64,000 bases of DNA from Amycolatopsis orientalis DSM 43388 (GTDB lineage Bacteria > Actinomycetota > Actinomycetes > Mycobacteriales > Pseudonocardiaceae). Positions 1-8,139 of the stretch are shown piece after piece (within the stretch, counting starts at the first letter, position 1; every line of letters starts with the position of its first letter). The notes below the pieces were generated by a model that worked only from the letters and a program-made list of their open reading frames with translations, ran no database searches and had not been told where the DNA came from. A program made the translations under genes and the position numbers. The stretch spans positions 150,296-214,295 of the forward strand of contig NZ_ASXG01000124.1 of assembly GCF_000411975.1 (NCBI RefSeq). The letters are read 5' to 3'.

Positions 1-1028
1 CCGCGCTGAACGCGGGCAAATCCGTGGTCACCGCCAACAAGGCGCTGCTCGCCGAGTATTCGGCCGAGTTGTTCGAGGCGGCCGACGACAGCGGTGCGGA
101 CCTCTACTTCGAGGCCGCCGTCGCCGGGGCCATCCCGCTGCTGCGCCCGCTGCGCGAATCGCTGGCGGGCGACCGGATCACCCGCGTGATGGGGATCGTC
201 AACGGCACCACGAACTACATCCTCTCCGCGATGGACGCCACCGGCGCGGGCTACGCCGAAACGCTCGACGAGGCGAGCCGGCTCGGATATGCCGAAGCGG
301 ACCCGACGGCGGACGTCGACGGTTACGACGCCGCGTCGAAGGCCGCGATCCTTGCCTCGCTGGCGTTCCACTCGCGGGTCACCGCGAAAGACGTGCACCG
401 CGAAGGCATCGCCGACGTCACGGCGTCCGACCTGGCCGCCGCGCGCACGCTCGGCCGCACAGTGAAGCTGCTGGCGATCTGCGAACGCGTGACCGCGGAC
501 GACGGCACGGAATCCGTTTCCGCGCGCGTGCATCCGGTGATGATTCCGCGCAGCCACCAGCTGGCCGGCGTCGGCGGCGCGTTCAACGCGGTCTACGTCG
601 AAGCGGACGCGGCCGGCGAATTGATGTTCTACGGCCAGGGCGCGGGCGGCGCGCCGACGGCCAGCGCGGTGCTCGGCGATCTCGTTGCCGTGGCGCGCAA
701 CCAGGTGCTCGGCGGACGCGGCCCGCGCGAATCGGCGCACGCCGCGCTGCCGGTGCGGCCGATGGGCCAGACGCCCACCCGCTACCACGTGAGCCTCGAC
801 GTCGCGGACCGCGCGGGCGTGCTCGCCCAGGTGGCGCAGGCGTTCGCCGCGCACGGCGTGAGCATCGCCGCGGTGCGCCAGCGCGACGCGAACGACACGG
901 CGAGCCTCGTCGTGGTCACTCATCTCGCCCCGGACGCGGCTTTGCAGTCCACTGTGGACGAGATCGCGAAACTCGACGTGGTGCACGAGGTGGTCAGCGT
1001 GATGCGGGTGGAAGGCGAAGACGCGTGA
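1..1028 (+). CDS. hom: Homoserine dehydrogenase, C-terminal part (start lies before the window)
   Basis: Reduces aspartate semialdehyde to homoserine in the cytoplasm, the branch point to threonine and methionine. The reading frame is open from base 3 and about 341 codons are visible. The visible part covers the catalytic domain (TANKALL and GTTNYIL stretches, then AEADPTADVDGYDAASK with the usual catalytic Asp/Lys region) and ends in a regulatory ACT domain (YHVSLDVADRAGVLAQV) of the threonine-feedback type. The N-terminal NAD(P) Rossmann region lies mostly outside. It is followed after 82 nt by thrC and thrB, the usual actinobacterial order. A TCCACTGTGGA motif sits inside it at 948-958. 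Confidence 0.95.
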   Translation, partial: ALNAGKSVVTANKALLAEYSAELFEAADDSGADLYFEAAVAGAIPLLRPLRESLAGDRITRVMGIVNGTTNYILSAMDATGAGYAETLDEASRLGYAEADPTADVDGYDAASKAAILASLAFHSRVTAKDVHREGIADVTASDLAAARTLGRTVKLLAICERVTADDGTESVSARVHPVMIPRSHQLAGVGGAFNAVYVEADAAGELMFYGQGAGGAPTASAVLGDLVAVARNQVLGGRGPRESAHAALPVRPMGQTPTRYHVSLDVADRAGVLAQVAQAFAAHGVSIAAVRQRDANDTASLVVVTHLAPDAALQSTVDEIAKLDVVHEVVSVMRVEGEDA

Positions 1029-1077
1029 GCGCCGCGGGCAGGGCAACCATGGACCTTCCTGCCGCGGCCTCGCCGGT

Positions 1078-1083
1078 TAGCAT
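1078..1083 (+). promoter_or_regulatory. Possible -10 element for thrC-thrB
   Basis: TAGCAT fits the actinobacterial TANNNT -10 pattern and would give a 5' leader of about 20 nt with a GAGG-like ribosome site before the thrC ATG. No convincing -35 is visible, so thrC may instead be transcribed through from hom. Confidence 0.3.
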
Positions 1084-1110
1084 GGGGAAACTCCGAAACG
1101 AGGCGGCAGC

Positions 1111-2166
1111 ATGAGTTCCTGGCCGGGGATCATTGAGGCGTACCGCGACCGGGTTCCGGTCCCCGACGGGGCGCGCGTGGTCACGCTCGGCGAGGGCAAC
1201 ACCCCGCTGCTGCCCGCCGCGCACCTGTCCGAGCTGACCGGTGCCGAGGTGTACCTGAAGGTCGAGGGCGCGAACCCGACCGGCTCGTTCAAGGACCGCG
1301 GGATGACCGTGGCGATCACGCACGCGCTCGCGAGCGGGCTCAAAGCGGTGATCTGCGCGTCCACCGGCAACACCTCCGCCTCGGCCGCCGCGTACGCCGC
1401 GCGGGCCGGGCTCACCTGTGCGGTGCTGGTGCCGCAGGGCAAGATCGCGATGGGCAAGCTCGCCCAGGCGGTGCTGCACGGCGCGCGGATCCTGCAGGTC
1501 GACGGCAATTTCGACGATTGCCTCGAACTCGCCCGCAAGACCGCGGCGGACTATCCGGTCACGCTGGTCAACTCGGTCAACCCGGTGCGCATCGCCGGGC
1601 AGAAGACCGCGGCGTTCGAGATCTGCGACGTGCTCGGCGAGGCACCGGACGTGCACTGCCTCCCGGTGGGCAACGCGGGCAACATCACCGCGTACTGGAA
1701 GGGCTATTCGGAGTACGCGAGCGACGGTGTGGTCAAGAACACCCCGCGGATGTTCGGGTTCCAGGCCGCTGGCGCCGCGCCGCTGGTGCACGGCGAACCG
1801 GTCTCCGACCCGGACACCATCGCGACCGCGATCCGCATCGGCAGCCCCGCGTCGTGGGCGGGCGCGGTTTCCGCGCGCGACGAGTCGGACGGCCTGTTCG
1901 ACGCGATCACCGACGAGAAGATCCTCGAGGCGTACCGGCTGCTGGCCCGTCGCGAGGGCGTCTTCGTGGAGCCGGCGTCCGCGACGAGCGTCGCCGGGCT
2001 GCTGACCACCGCGGCGGACGGCCGGCTGCCGAAGGGCGCGAAGGTGGTCTGCACGGTCACCGGACACGGCCTGAAAGACCCGGCCACGGCGCTGGAGGGC
2101 AACGTCGAGGTGGAACCGCTCGCGGTCGACCCGACGGCCGTCGCGGCGGCGCTGGACCTGCCGTGA
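1111..2166 (+). CDS. thrC: Threonine synthase
   Basis: PLP enzyme converting O-phosphohomoserine to threonine. The 351-residue length suits the short bacterial class. The PLP lysine lies in NPTGSFKDRGM (about residues 54-64), STGNTSASAAAYAARAG follows, and VGNAGNITAYWKGY is the glycine-rich phosphate-binding part. The ATG start follows a GAGGCGGC stretch at good spacing. Its stop overlaps the thrB start by 4 nt (GTGA), so thrC and thrB are translationally coupled. Confidence 0.96.
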   Translation: MSSWPGIIEAYRDRVPVPDGARVVTLGEGNTPLLPAAHLSELTGAEVYLKVEGANPTGSFKDRGMTVAITHALASGLKAVICASTGNTSASAAAYAARAGLTCAVLVPQGKIAMGKLAQAVLHGARILQVDGNFDDCLELARKTAADYPVTLVNSVNPVRIAGQKTAAFEICDVLGEAPDVHCLPVGNAGNITAYWKGYSEYASDGVVKNTPRMFGFQAAGAAPLVHGEPVSDPDTIATAIRIGSPASWAGAVSARDESDGLFDAITDEKILEAYRLLARREGVFVEPASATSVAGLLTTAADGRLPKGAKVVCTVTGHGLKDPATALEGNVEVEPLAVDPTAVAAALDLP

Positions 2167-3053
2167 CCGCGCTGCCGGCGTTCCGCGCGACGGTCCCGGC
2201 GTCGACGGCGAACCTCGGCCCGGGATTCGACGCGCTCGGCCTCGCGCTGGCCCGCTACGACGTGGTCGAACTGCAGGTCACCGAGGGCGGACTGAAGATC
2301 GAGGTGCTCGACGCGGGAGCGGGTGGCGTCGAGGACGTGCCGACCGACGAATCACACCTGGTGGTCCGTGCGCTCCGGCGGGCGTGCGAGCACCTGGACG
2401 TCCGGCCGCCCGGCCTGCATCTGCGGTGTCACAACAGCATTCCGCACGCGCGCGGCCTCGGGTCGTCGGCGGCCGCGGTGGTGACCGGCGTGGCGCTGGG
2501 CTACGTGCTGGCCGGGCGTCCGCTCGACGCCGACGCGCTCCAGTTGGCGGCCGAGTTCGAGGGGCACGCGGACAACGCCGCGGCGAGCCTGTTCGGCGGC
2601 CTCGTGGTGGCGTGGGCGGAGGACGGCCGGTTCCGCGCCGAACGCGTGGAGCCGAACGCGGCGATCCGGCCGGTGGTCGCGGTGCCGGCCGAAAAGTCGT
2701 CCACCAACGCCACTCGCGGGCTGCTGCCGGCGCGGGTGCCGCACGCCGACGCGGCGCACAGCGCGGGACGGGCGGCGCTCGCGGTGCTCGCCGTGACCGA
2801 GCGGCCCGAACTGCTGATGGCCGCCACCGAGGACCGGCTGCACCAGGATTACCGCGCCGAGGCGTACCCGGCGAGCACCGAACTCGTGCGTACGCTGCGT
2901 GCCCGCGGAGTGCCTGCCACCATTTCCGGGGCCGGGCCGACTGTGCTCGCTCTCACGCTCACGGGAATACTCCCGGCCGGTGTCGACGTTACGGGTTTCG
3001 ACGTCTCCGAATTGCCCGTGGACCGCGATGGCGTGCAGGTAGTGCCCAGGTGA
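2163..3053 (+). CDS. thrB: Homoserine kinase
   Basis: GHMP-family kinase that phosphorylates homoserine, feeding ThrC. The protein is 296 residues from the GTG at 2163, chosen because it overlaps the thrC stop as GTGA and starts directly before the conserved VPASTANLGPGFDALG segment. The ATP-binding motif PHARGLGSSAAAVVTG lies near residues 95-110, and the C-terminal ISGAGPTVLAL loop is present. It is the last gene of the threonine group and is followed by the rho promoter. Confidence 0.95.
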   Translation: MTALPAFRATVPASTANLGPGFDALGLALARYDVVELQVTEGGLKIEVLDAGAGGVEDVPTDESHLVVRALRRACEHLDVRPPGLHLRCHNSIPHARGLGSSAAAVVTGVALGYVLAGRPLDADALQLAAEFEGHADNAAASLFGGLVVAWAEDGRFRAERVEPNAAIRPVVAVPAEKSSTNATRGLLPARVPHADAAHSAGRAALAVLAVTERPELLMAATEDRLHQDYRAEAYPASTELVRTLRARGVPATISGAGPTVLALTLTGILPAGVDVTGFDVSELPVDRDGVQVVPR

Positions 3054-3103
3054 CGACCTGGTCACAGGCTGGACGGCAGCGTGCGCCACGCGGGGGGTGG
3101 TTG

Positions 3104-3132
3104 TTGCACCCGGACAGGGCGCGGTCTACCCT
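3104..3132 (+). promoter_or_regulatory. Promoter of rho
   Basis: TTGCAC at 3104-3109 and TACCCT at 3127-3132 are separated by exactly 17 nt, a good vegetative-sigma arrangement. The predicted transcript start is near 3139, which gives rho a leader of roughly 320 nt. Prediction from sequence only. Confidence 0.55.
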
Positions 3133-3138
3133 CGGGGG

Positions 3139-3459
3139 CGTTCGATCACCGTGCGTTTCCGCACCCGATGCCGGGCCTGTTCGCCCCTAGCGGCGGCTCC
3201 GGTCCGCATCCTTCGTCGATCCGCCGATTCCGCACCGCCTGGCACGCGGGAGGCGGAGGGACGCAGGCGGGTTTCCGGTTCCGGCGGTGCCGAATTCCGC
3301 TTTCTCCGTCCGGAGGGGGCAAACACCCTGTGCTGGCGGCGCTTCGCTGTGTTTCGCACGGCTGGGCGCGAGCCGTCCGCATCGGAGGCAGAAGCCGTCT
3401 CGCTACCGGCGGCAGTCCGCTGATCCACCTGGAACGTGGATCGGTCAGGAAGGACATGT
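3139..3459 (+). promoter_or_regulatory. Long 5' leader of rho with a start-proximal hairpin
   Basis: No supported gene lies between thrB and rho. The last part holds a hairpin (GATCCAC at 3422-3428, GTGGATC at 3436-3442, 7-nt loop) ending 4 nt before the Shine-Dalgarno AGGAAGGA (3447-3454). A long leader is common for rho genes that regulate themselves by early termination; that this one does so is inference. Confidence 0.4.
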
Positions 3460-5427
3460 GTGAGCAACACCGATCTGTTGAGCGGCGACGTGGAGACCCC
3501 CGCCGCGGCCGCTGAGACCAATGGGGCCGCGGCAGCTCCGAAGCGCCGCACCGGGGGCCTGTCCGGAATGGTCATCGCCGAGCTCCGCCAGCTGGCGGGC
3601 GAACTGGGCGTGGGCGAGACCACCGGCATGCGCAAGGGGGACCTGATCGCCGCGATCCGCGAGCGGCAGGGCAAGAGCAAGAAGCGCGCCTCCGCGCCGG
3701 CCGACACGCTGCCGCTCGACGGCGTCGAGCCGGTCAAGGCGGAGAAAGCCGAGAAGCCCGCCCGCCGGGCCAAGGCCGACGCCCCGAAGGCCGCCGAGGC
3801 TCCCCAGTCCGAGGCTGCCCAGGCGGAGCCGAAGGCCGAGCCGGTCAAGGCGGAGGCTCCGCAGGCTGAGGCTCCGAAGGCGGAGACCCCGCAGGACACG
3901 AAGCCCGCGCAGGAGCGCCCGGAGCGGTCCGAGGGCCCGTCCGACGGCCAATCCGAGGAAGGCGGCCGCAACCGCCGTCGCCGGGGCGGCGCGAACCGGG
4001 GCGACGGCCAGCGCGACCAGCGCGGCGACCGCCAGGGCGGCAACCGCGACAACCGCGACAACAACAACCGCGACGGCAACCGGGACAACCGCGGCGGCCA
4101 GGACAACCGCCAGGACCGCCAGGACAACCGGCAGCGGAACCAGCAGGACAACCGCAACAACGGCCCGCAGGACGACGACGAGGAAGGCGGCCGCCGCGGG
4201 CGCCGCTTCCGCGACCGCCGCCGCCGGGGCAGCGGGGGCGGCCGCGCCGAGGGCGGCGCGCCGGACACCGAGATCCGCGAGGACGACGTCCTGCTGCCGG
4301 TCGCCGGCATCCTGGACGTGCTCGACAACTACGCGTTCGTGCGCACCTCGGGCTACCTGGCCGGGCCGAACGACGTGTACGTGTCGCTGTCGCTGGTCCG
4401 CAAGTTCGGCCTGCGCCGCGGCGACGCGATCACCGGCGTCGTGCGCCAGCCGCGCGAGGGCGAGCAGCAGCGGCAGAAGTTCAACCCGCTGGTGCGCGTC
4501 GACTCGATCAACGGCCTGGAGCCGGAGGAGGCCAAGCGCCGTCCGGACTTCACCAAGCTGACGCCGCTGTACCCGAACGAGCGGCTGCGCCTCGAGACCG
4601 AGCCGCACAAGCTCACCACCCGCGTGATCGACCTGATCATGCCGGTCGGCAAGGGCCAGCGCGCGCTGATCGTGTCCCCGCCGAAGGCCGGCAAGACCAC
4701 GATCATGCAGGACATCGCGAACGCGATCACGACCAACAACCCCGAGGCGCACCTCATGGTCGTGCTGGTCGACGAGCGTCCGGAAGAGGTCACCGACATG
4801 CAGCGGTCGGTGAAGGGCGAGGTCATCGCCTCGACCTTCGACCGCCCGCCGTCCGACCACACCTCGGTCGCCGAGCTGTCCATCGAACGGGCCAAGCGCC
4901 TGGTCGAAATGGGCCACGACGTGGTCGTCCTGCTCGACTCGATCACCCGGCTGGGCCGCGCGTACAACCTGGCCGCGCCCGCGTCCGGCCGGATCCTGTC
5001 CGGTGGTGTCGACTCGACCGCGCTGTACCCGCCGAAGCGTTTCCTCGGCGCCGCGCGCAACATCGAGAACGGCGGCTCGCTCACCATCTTCGCGACCGCG
5101 ATGGTGGAGACCGGGTCCACGATGGACACGGTGATCTTCGAGGAGTTCAAGGGCACCGGCAACGCGGAGCTCAAGCTCGACCGCAAGATCTCCGAGCGCC
5201 GCGTGTTCCCGGCGGTCGACGTCAACCCGTCCGGCACCCGCAAGGAAGAGCTGCTGCTCTCGCCGGACGAGCTGGCCGTCACGCACAAGCTGCACCGCGT
5301 GCTGCACGCGCTGGACTCCCAGCAGGCCATCGACCTGCTGATCTCGCGGCTGCGCAAGACGAAGACCAACATCGAATTCCTGATGCAGGTCTCGAAGACC
5401 GCCCTCGGCGGCGGAGACGACGACTGA
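3460..5427 (+). CDS. rho: Transcription termination factor Rho
   Basis: Hexameric RNA helicase that ends transcription. The GTG at 3460 is chosen because it follows AGGAAGGA by 5 nt and yields the family start VSNTDLLSG; the product is 655 residues, far longer than the 419 of E. coli. Order: Rho_N-like segment (about 33-72), Ala/Glu/Lys/Pro-rich stretch (about 85-150), an Arg/Asn/Asp/Gln-rich low-complexity region (about 160-265), a cold-shock RNA-binding domain (about 275-350), then the ATPase with Walker A PPKAGKTT (near 407-414) and the VVLLDSITRLGRAYN segment. The basic insert is typical of actinobacterial Rho. It ends before a strong terminator. Confidence 0.97.
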   Translation: MSNTDLLSGDVETPAAAAETNGAAAAPKRRTGGLSGMVIAELRQLAGELGVGETTGMRKGDLIAAIRERQGKSKKRASAPADTLPLDGVEPVKAEKAEKPARRAKADAPKAAEAPQSEAAQAEPKAEPVKAEAPQAEAPKAETPQDTKPAQERPERSEGPSDGQSEEGGRNRRRRGGANRGDGQRDQRGDRQGGNRDNRDNNNRDGNRDNRGGQDNRQDRQDNRQRNQQDNRNNGPQDDDEEGGRRGRRFRDRRRRGSGGGRAEGGAPDTEIREDDVLLPVAGILDVLDNYAFVRTSGYLAGPNDVYVSLSLVRKFGLRRGDAITGVVRQPREGEQQRQKFNPLVRVDSINGLEPEEAKRRPDFTKLTPLYPNERLRLETEPHKLTTRVIDLIMPVGKGQRALIVSPPKAGKTTIMQDIANAITTNNPEAHLMVVLVDERPEEVTDMQRSVKGEVIASTFDRPPSDHTSVAELSIERAKRLVEMGHDVVVLLDSITRLGRAYNLAAPASGRILSGGVDSTALYPPKRFLGAARNIENGGSLTIFATAMVETGSTMDTVIFEEFKGTGNAELKLDRKISERRVFPAVDVNPSGTRKEELLLSPDELAVTHKLHRVLHALDSQQAIDLLISRLRKTKTNIEFLMQVSKTALGGGDDD

Positions 5428-5445
5428 GTCTCGGTTCGACGCGAA

Positions 5446-5486
5446 CGGCCCGCCCCGGGTTTTCCGGGGCGGGCCGCTTTCGTTTT
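5446..5486 (+). terminator. Rho-independent terminator after rho
   Basis: Arms 5446-5458 and 5464-5476 are perfectly complementary (13 bp, GC-rich) around the loop GTTTT and are followed by CTTTCGTTTT. It lies between the convergent rho and the minus-strand secreted protein gene ending at 5485. Confidence 0.92.
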
Positions 5487-5820
5487 ACGCCGCTCCGGCG
5501 CGGCTTCCGGTCAACCGGCAGCCGGGCCGGTCCAGGTCAAGCCGGTTGCCCGAACCCAGGCCTCCTCCGATCGCCGCCACCTGCTGCCCGGAAGCTGACA
5601 CTGTCGTGCAGCCGTTGCGGCAATGCTGGAACGACAACGGAATCTCGCCTCCGCCGGACTTCGTGTCCCAGCGATCCGACGCGGACGTTCCAGCCGCGGT
5701 GGTCGCGCCGGCAGGTGTGTTGGCGCGCCGATGAACACCGATGGCGGAAGCCGGGCTGGCCTGGACCACAGTGGCGGCCAGCACGGTGCCGAGCAGCAAC
5801 GCGGAAGATCGAATGCGCAT
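5485..5820 (-). CDS. Small secreted protein of unknown function
   Basis: Unrecognised 111-residue protein. The ATG at 5820 is chosen because it gives a clean signal peptide (MRIRSS, then a hydrophobic core, then an AxA cleavage region ASPASA) whereas upstream in-frame sequence is not protein-like. The mature part of about 85 residues is Gly/Ser/Thr-rich and has three cysteines (HCRNGC and a C-terminal GC), so one disulfide is possible. The ribosome site is weak (GGGAC). It lies downstream of the hydrolase-like gene 6002-6526 on the same strand but is separated from it by two hairpins, so it is probably a separate unit. Confidence 0.6.
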   Translation of the reverse strand: MRIRSSALLLGTVLAATVVQASPASAIGVHRRANTPAGATTAAGTSASDRWDTKSGGGEIPLSFQHCRNGCTTVSASGQQVAAIGGGLGSGNRLDLDRPGCRLTGSRAGAA

Positions 5821-5906
5821 GTCCCGCACGATGTCGGCCGCTGTCCGCAGACGGCCACGGCTGCGTGACCGGTGCACGGTAATCGTGCTGCAGTAAGGCT
5901 TTCCCT

Positions 5907-5958
5907 CCGACGGAGCGTTCCTCGCCGACCCCAGGCGCGGCCAGGAACGCTCCGTCGG
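5907..5958. terminator. Long inverted repeat, candidate terminator
   Basis: Arms 5907-5922 and 5943-5958 are perfect 16-bp complements around a 20-nt spacer. On the minus strand it follows the cell-wall hydrolase-like gene. No T-tract follows, so termination is inferred from position and stability. Confidence 0.5.
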
Positions 5959-5966
5959 TTCAGGGT

Positions 5967-5995
5967 GCTCGTGCCGGGGGATGGCGGGCACGAGC
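5967..5995. terminator. Second inverted repeat beside the hydrolase gene end
   Basis: GCTCGTGCC (5967-5975) pairs with GGCACGAGC (5987-5995) over an 11-nt spacer. It lies 6 nt beyond the stop of the minus-strand gene at 6002, in tandem with the repeat at 5907-5958. Confidence 0.45.
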
Positions 5996-6001
5996 CCCGG
6001 C

Positions 6002-6526
6002 TCAGTGACGGGGAACAGCCGCCGGCGTCCAGCCGCGGTAGTTGTTGAAGTAGCTCGTGGAGCTGCCGTGGCCGATCTTGCCGCCGACGCTCGTGGCGTA
6101 GAACCCGCCGTTGCCGTCCGCGATGCCGACGTGGCCGTAGGCGCTGATGTTCCAGTACACGAACGAACCGGCGGGCGGTTTGCCGCTGGTGTGCTTGGGG
6201 CTGGCGCCGTTCCAGTGCGCGTTGGCGGACGCCCACACCCCGGTGACGCCGTAGGAGTTCTCCGCGGCCTTCTCGCAGTAGTGCTCCCACCCGGTGCTTC
6301 CGGCGTGCGCCTTGTACCAGGCGACCGCGCCGGCCGGGGTGCCGTCGCCGGCTCCGGCCAGGTTCGCCTCGGACAGCTCGGTGAACGTGCCCGCGGCGGG
6401 GTTGACGTCCGCCGCGGTGATCCCGTCGGCGGCGTTCGCGGCGGGCGCGAAGACCGCGGCGGACGCGGCCAGTGCCACCGCCGCGGCCGGCTTCGCGAGC
6501 CGGGTGAGCAGGTCGGTCGTGCGCAT
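6002..6526 (-). CDS. Secreted CHAP/NlpC-P60-like cell-wall hydrolase
   Basis: A 174-residue exported protein. The ATG at 6526 follows a strong GGAGG and gives a signal peptide ending in APAANA. The mature part looks like a small papain-fold amidase/peptidase: a Cys in WEHYCEKAAENSYG as candidate nucleophile, a following aromatic Gly region, and GHVGIADGNGGFYA carrying the candidate His. It probably acts on peptidoglycan or resides in the wall. The exact family (CHAP or NlpC/P60) cannot be fixed by eye. The upstream region contains a GTAC-N7-GTAC palindrome (about 6583-6597) that might be part of a promoter or operator. Confidence 0.7.
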   Translation of the reverse strand: MRTTDLLTRLAKPAAAVALAASAAVFAPAANAADGITAADVNPAAGTFTELSEANLAGAGDGTPAGAVAWYKAHAGSTGWEHYCEKAAENSYGVTGVWASANAHWNGASPKHTSGKPPAGSFVYWNISAYGHVGIADGNGGFYATSVGGKIGHGSSTSYFNNYRGWTPAAVPRH

Positions 6527-6759
6527 GTCCGGACCTCCAGTGAGTGAGCGATTCACGAACTCGGCCAGCGTCTCGTCAGCGGGTACAAAATCCGTACAAT
6601 GCGAATGTCCTTCACTACCCACCGTCGCGAACGGCGGCGGAATACCTGGTCACCGGGGTGTGTTGAAGCCCTTGCCAGCGCGTCTGGCAGAATGACCCGC
6701 TGAAGTCCGGCACCGGTTCACCCCGCACTGGGGACCCGGGGCCAACGAGAGAGGACACC

Positions 6760-6984
6760 ATGAAGAGCGGTATTCACCCCGAATACGTGACCACGACCGT
6801 CACGTGCAACTGCGGGAACAGCTTCGTCACCCGCAGCACGAAGGAGTCGGGTCAGATCCACGTCGAGATCTGCTCCAACTGCCACCCCTTCTACACCGGC
6901 AAGCAGAAGATCATGGACACCGGTGGCCGGGTCGCCCGGTTCGAGAAGCGCTACGGCAAGCGGCAGAAGACCGACGCCAAGTAG
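6760..6984 (+). CDS. rpmE: Ribosomal protein bL31
   Basis: Large-subunit ribosomal protein of 74 residues. It is the zinc-binding form: CNCG near the N-terminus and CSNCHPFYTGKQK supply the cysteine ligands. The ATG follows GAGAGGACACC. An actinomycete often also has a zinc-free paralogue for zinc shortage, which is not in this window. A hairpin terminator precedes prfA. Confidence 0.97.
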   Translation: MKSGIHPEYVTTTVTCNCGNSFVTRSTKESGQIHVEICSNCHPFYTGKQKIMDTGGRVARFEKRYGKRQKTDAK

Positions 6985-6994
6985 CTCGTTCGAC

Positions 6995-7031
6995 GGTGCC
7001 CACCCGCACGCCCGGGTGGGCGCCGTTGTTC
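6995..7031 (+). terminator. Terminator or attenuator between rpmE and prfA
   Basis: GGTGCCCACCC (6995-7005) pairs with GGGTGGGCGCC (7014-7024) with one G-T position; GTTGTTCT follows. It may reduce read-through from the abundant rpmE message into prfA. Confidence 0.65.
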
Positions 7032-7065
7032 TGTCCGGGCCTGTTCGCGAGAGGAAGACGGCGAA

Positions 7066-8136
7066 GTGGATTCGAGTTCGCTCAAGGGGCTGCTCGACGA
7101 GCACGCGCGGCTGGAACAGGAGCTGGCCGACCCGGCGGTGCACGCCGACCAGGCCCGGGCCCGCAAACTGGGGCGCCGCTACGCCGAGCTGAGCCCGGTC
7201 GTGCGCGCGGTGCGCGAGCTGGACCAGGCCCGCGACGACCTTTCCGCGGCCAGGGAACTGGCGGCCGAGGACGCGGCGTTCGCCGCCGAGGCCGAGGAGC
7301 TGTCGGCGAAAATCCCGCAGCTCGAAGCGAAACTCACCGAACTGCTGCTGCCGCGCGACCCGTACGACGGTTCCGACGTCGTCATGGAGATCAAATCCGG
7401 CGAGGGCGGCGAGGAATCCGCGCTGTTCGCCGGCGACCTGCTGCGGATGTACCTGCGCTACGCCGAGCGGCACAACTGGAAGGCCGAGGTGCTCGACGCG
7501 ACCGAGTCGGACCTCGGCGGCTACAAGGACGTCACGCTGTCGCTCAAGAGCAAGACCGCGGACGTCGAAGGCGTCTGGGCCCGGCTGAAGTTCGAGGGCG
7601 GCGTGCACCGCGTGCAGCGCGTGCCCGCGACCGAATCGCAGGGCCGCATCCACACGTCGGCGTCCGGCGTGCTGATCTACCCGGAGCCGGAAGAGGTCGA
7701 GGTCGAAATCGACCCGAACGACCTGCGGATCGACGTGTTCCGGTCGTCCGGCCCGGGCGGGCAGAGCGTCAACACCACCGACTCGGCGGTGCGGATCACG
7801 CACCTGCCGACCGGGATCGTCGTGTCGTGCCAGAACGAGAAGTCGCAGATCCAGAACCGCGCGCGGGCGCTGCAGGTGCTGCAGGCCCGGCTGCAGGCGA
7901 TCGCCGAGGAAGAGGCGGCGGCGAAGGCGTCGGACGCGCGCCGTTCGCAGGTGCGGACCGTGGACCGCTCGGAGCGGGTGCGGACGTACAACTTCCCGGA
8001 GAACCGGATCTCCGACCACCGGGTGAACTACAAGGCCTACAACCTGGACCAGGTGCTCGACGGCGATCTGGACGGCGTGCTCGACGCGCTGGCCGCCGCG
8101 GACCGGGAGGAACGGCTCGCCGCGCAGGCGGGCTGA
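7066..8136 (+). CDS. prfA: Peptide chain release factor 1
   Basis: Recognises UAA/UAG and triggers peptide release. The 356-residue length and the GTG start after GAGAGGAAG fit the family. The tripeptide anticodon PAT (in HRVQRVPATESQGR) identifies RF1 rather than RF2, and the catalytic GGQ is at about residues 231-233 (SSGPGGQSVNTTDSAV). The gene ends 3 nt from the convergent membrane-protein gene. Its methyltransferase PrmC lies about 3.5 kb downstream instead of adjacent. Confidence 0.97.
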   Translation: MDSSSLKGLLDEHARLEQELADPAVHADQARARKLGRRYAELSPVVRAVRELDQARDDLSAARELAAEDAAFAAEAEELSAKIPQLEAKLTELLLPRDPYDGSDVVMEIKSGEGGEESALFAGDLLRMYLRYAERHNWKAEVLDATESDLGGYKDVTLSLKSKTADVEGVWARLKFEGGVHRVQRVPATESQGRIHTSASGVLIYPEPEEVEVEIDPNDLRIDVFRSSGPGGQSVNTTDSAVRITHLPTGIVVSCQNEKSQIQNRARALQVLQARLQAIAEEEAAAKASDARRSQVRTVDRSERVRTYNFPENRISDHRVNYKAYNLDQVLDGDLDGVLDALAAADREERLAAQAG

Positions 8137-8139
8137 TTC

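Noticed and set aside
3445..5307. Minus-strand open frame of 620 codons opposite rho
   Set aside because: Low-complexity Ala/Leu/Val/Arg sequence that is simply the complement of the rho repeat region.
6527..6759. Possible c-di-AMP (ydaO) riboswitch before the cell-wall hydrolase gene
   Set aside because: Such riboswitches often precede actinobacterial wall hydrolases, but the conserved ydaO core sequences were not found here.
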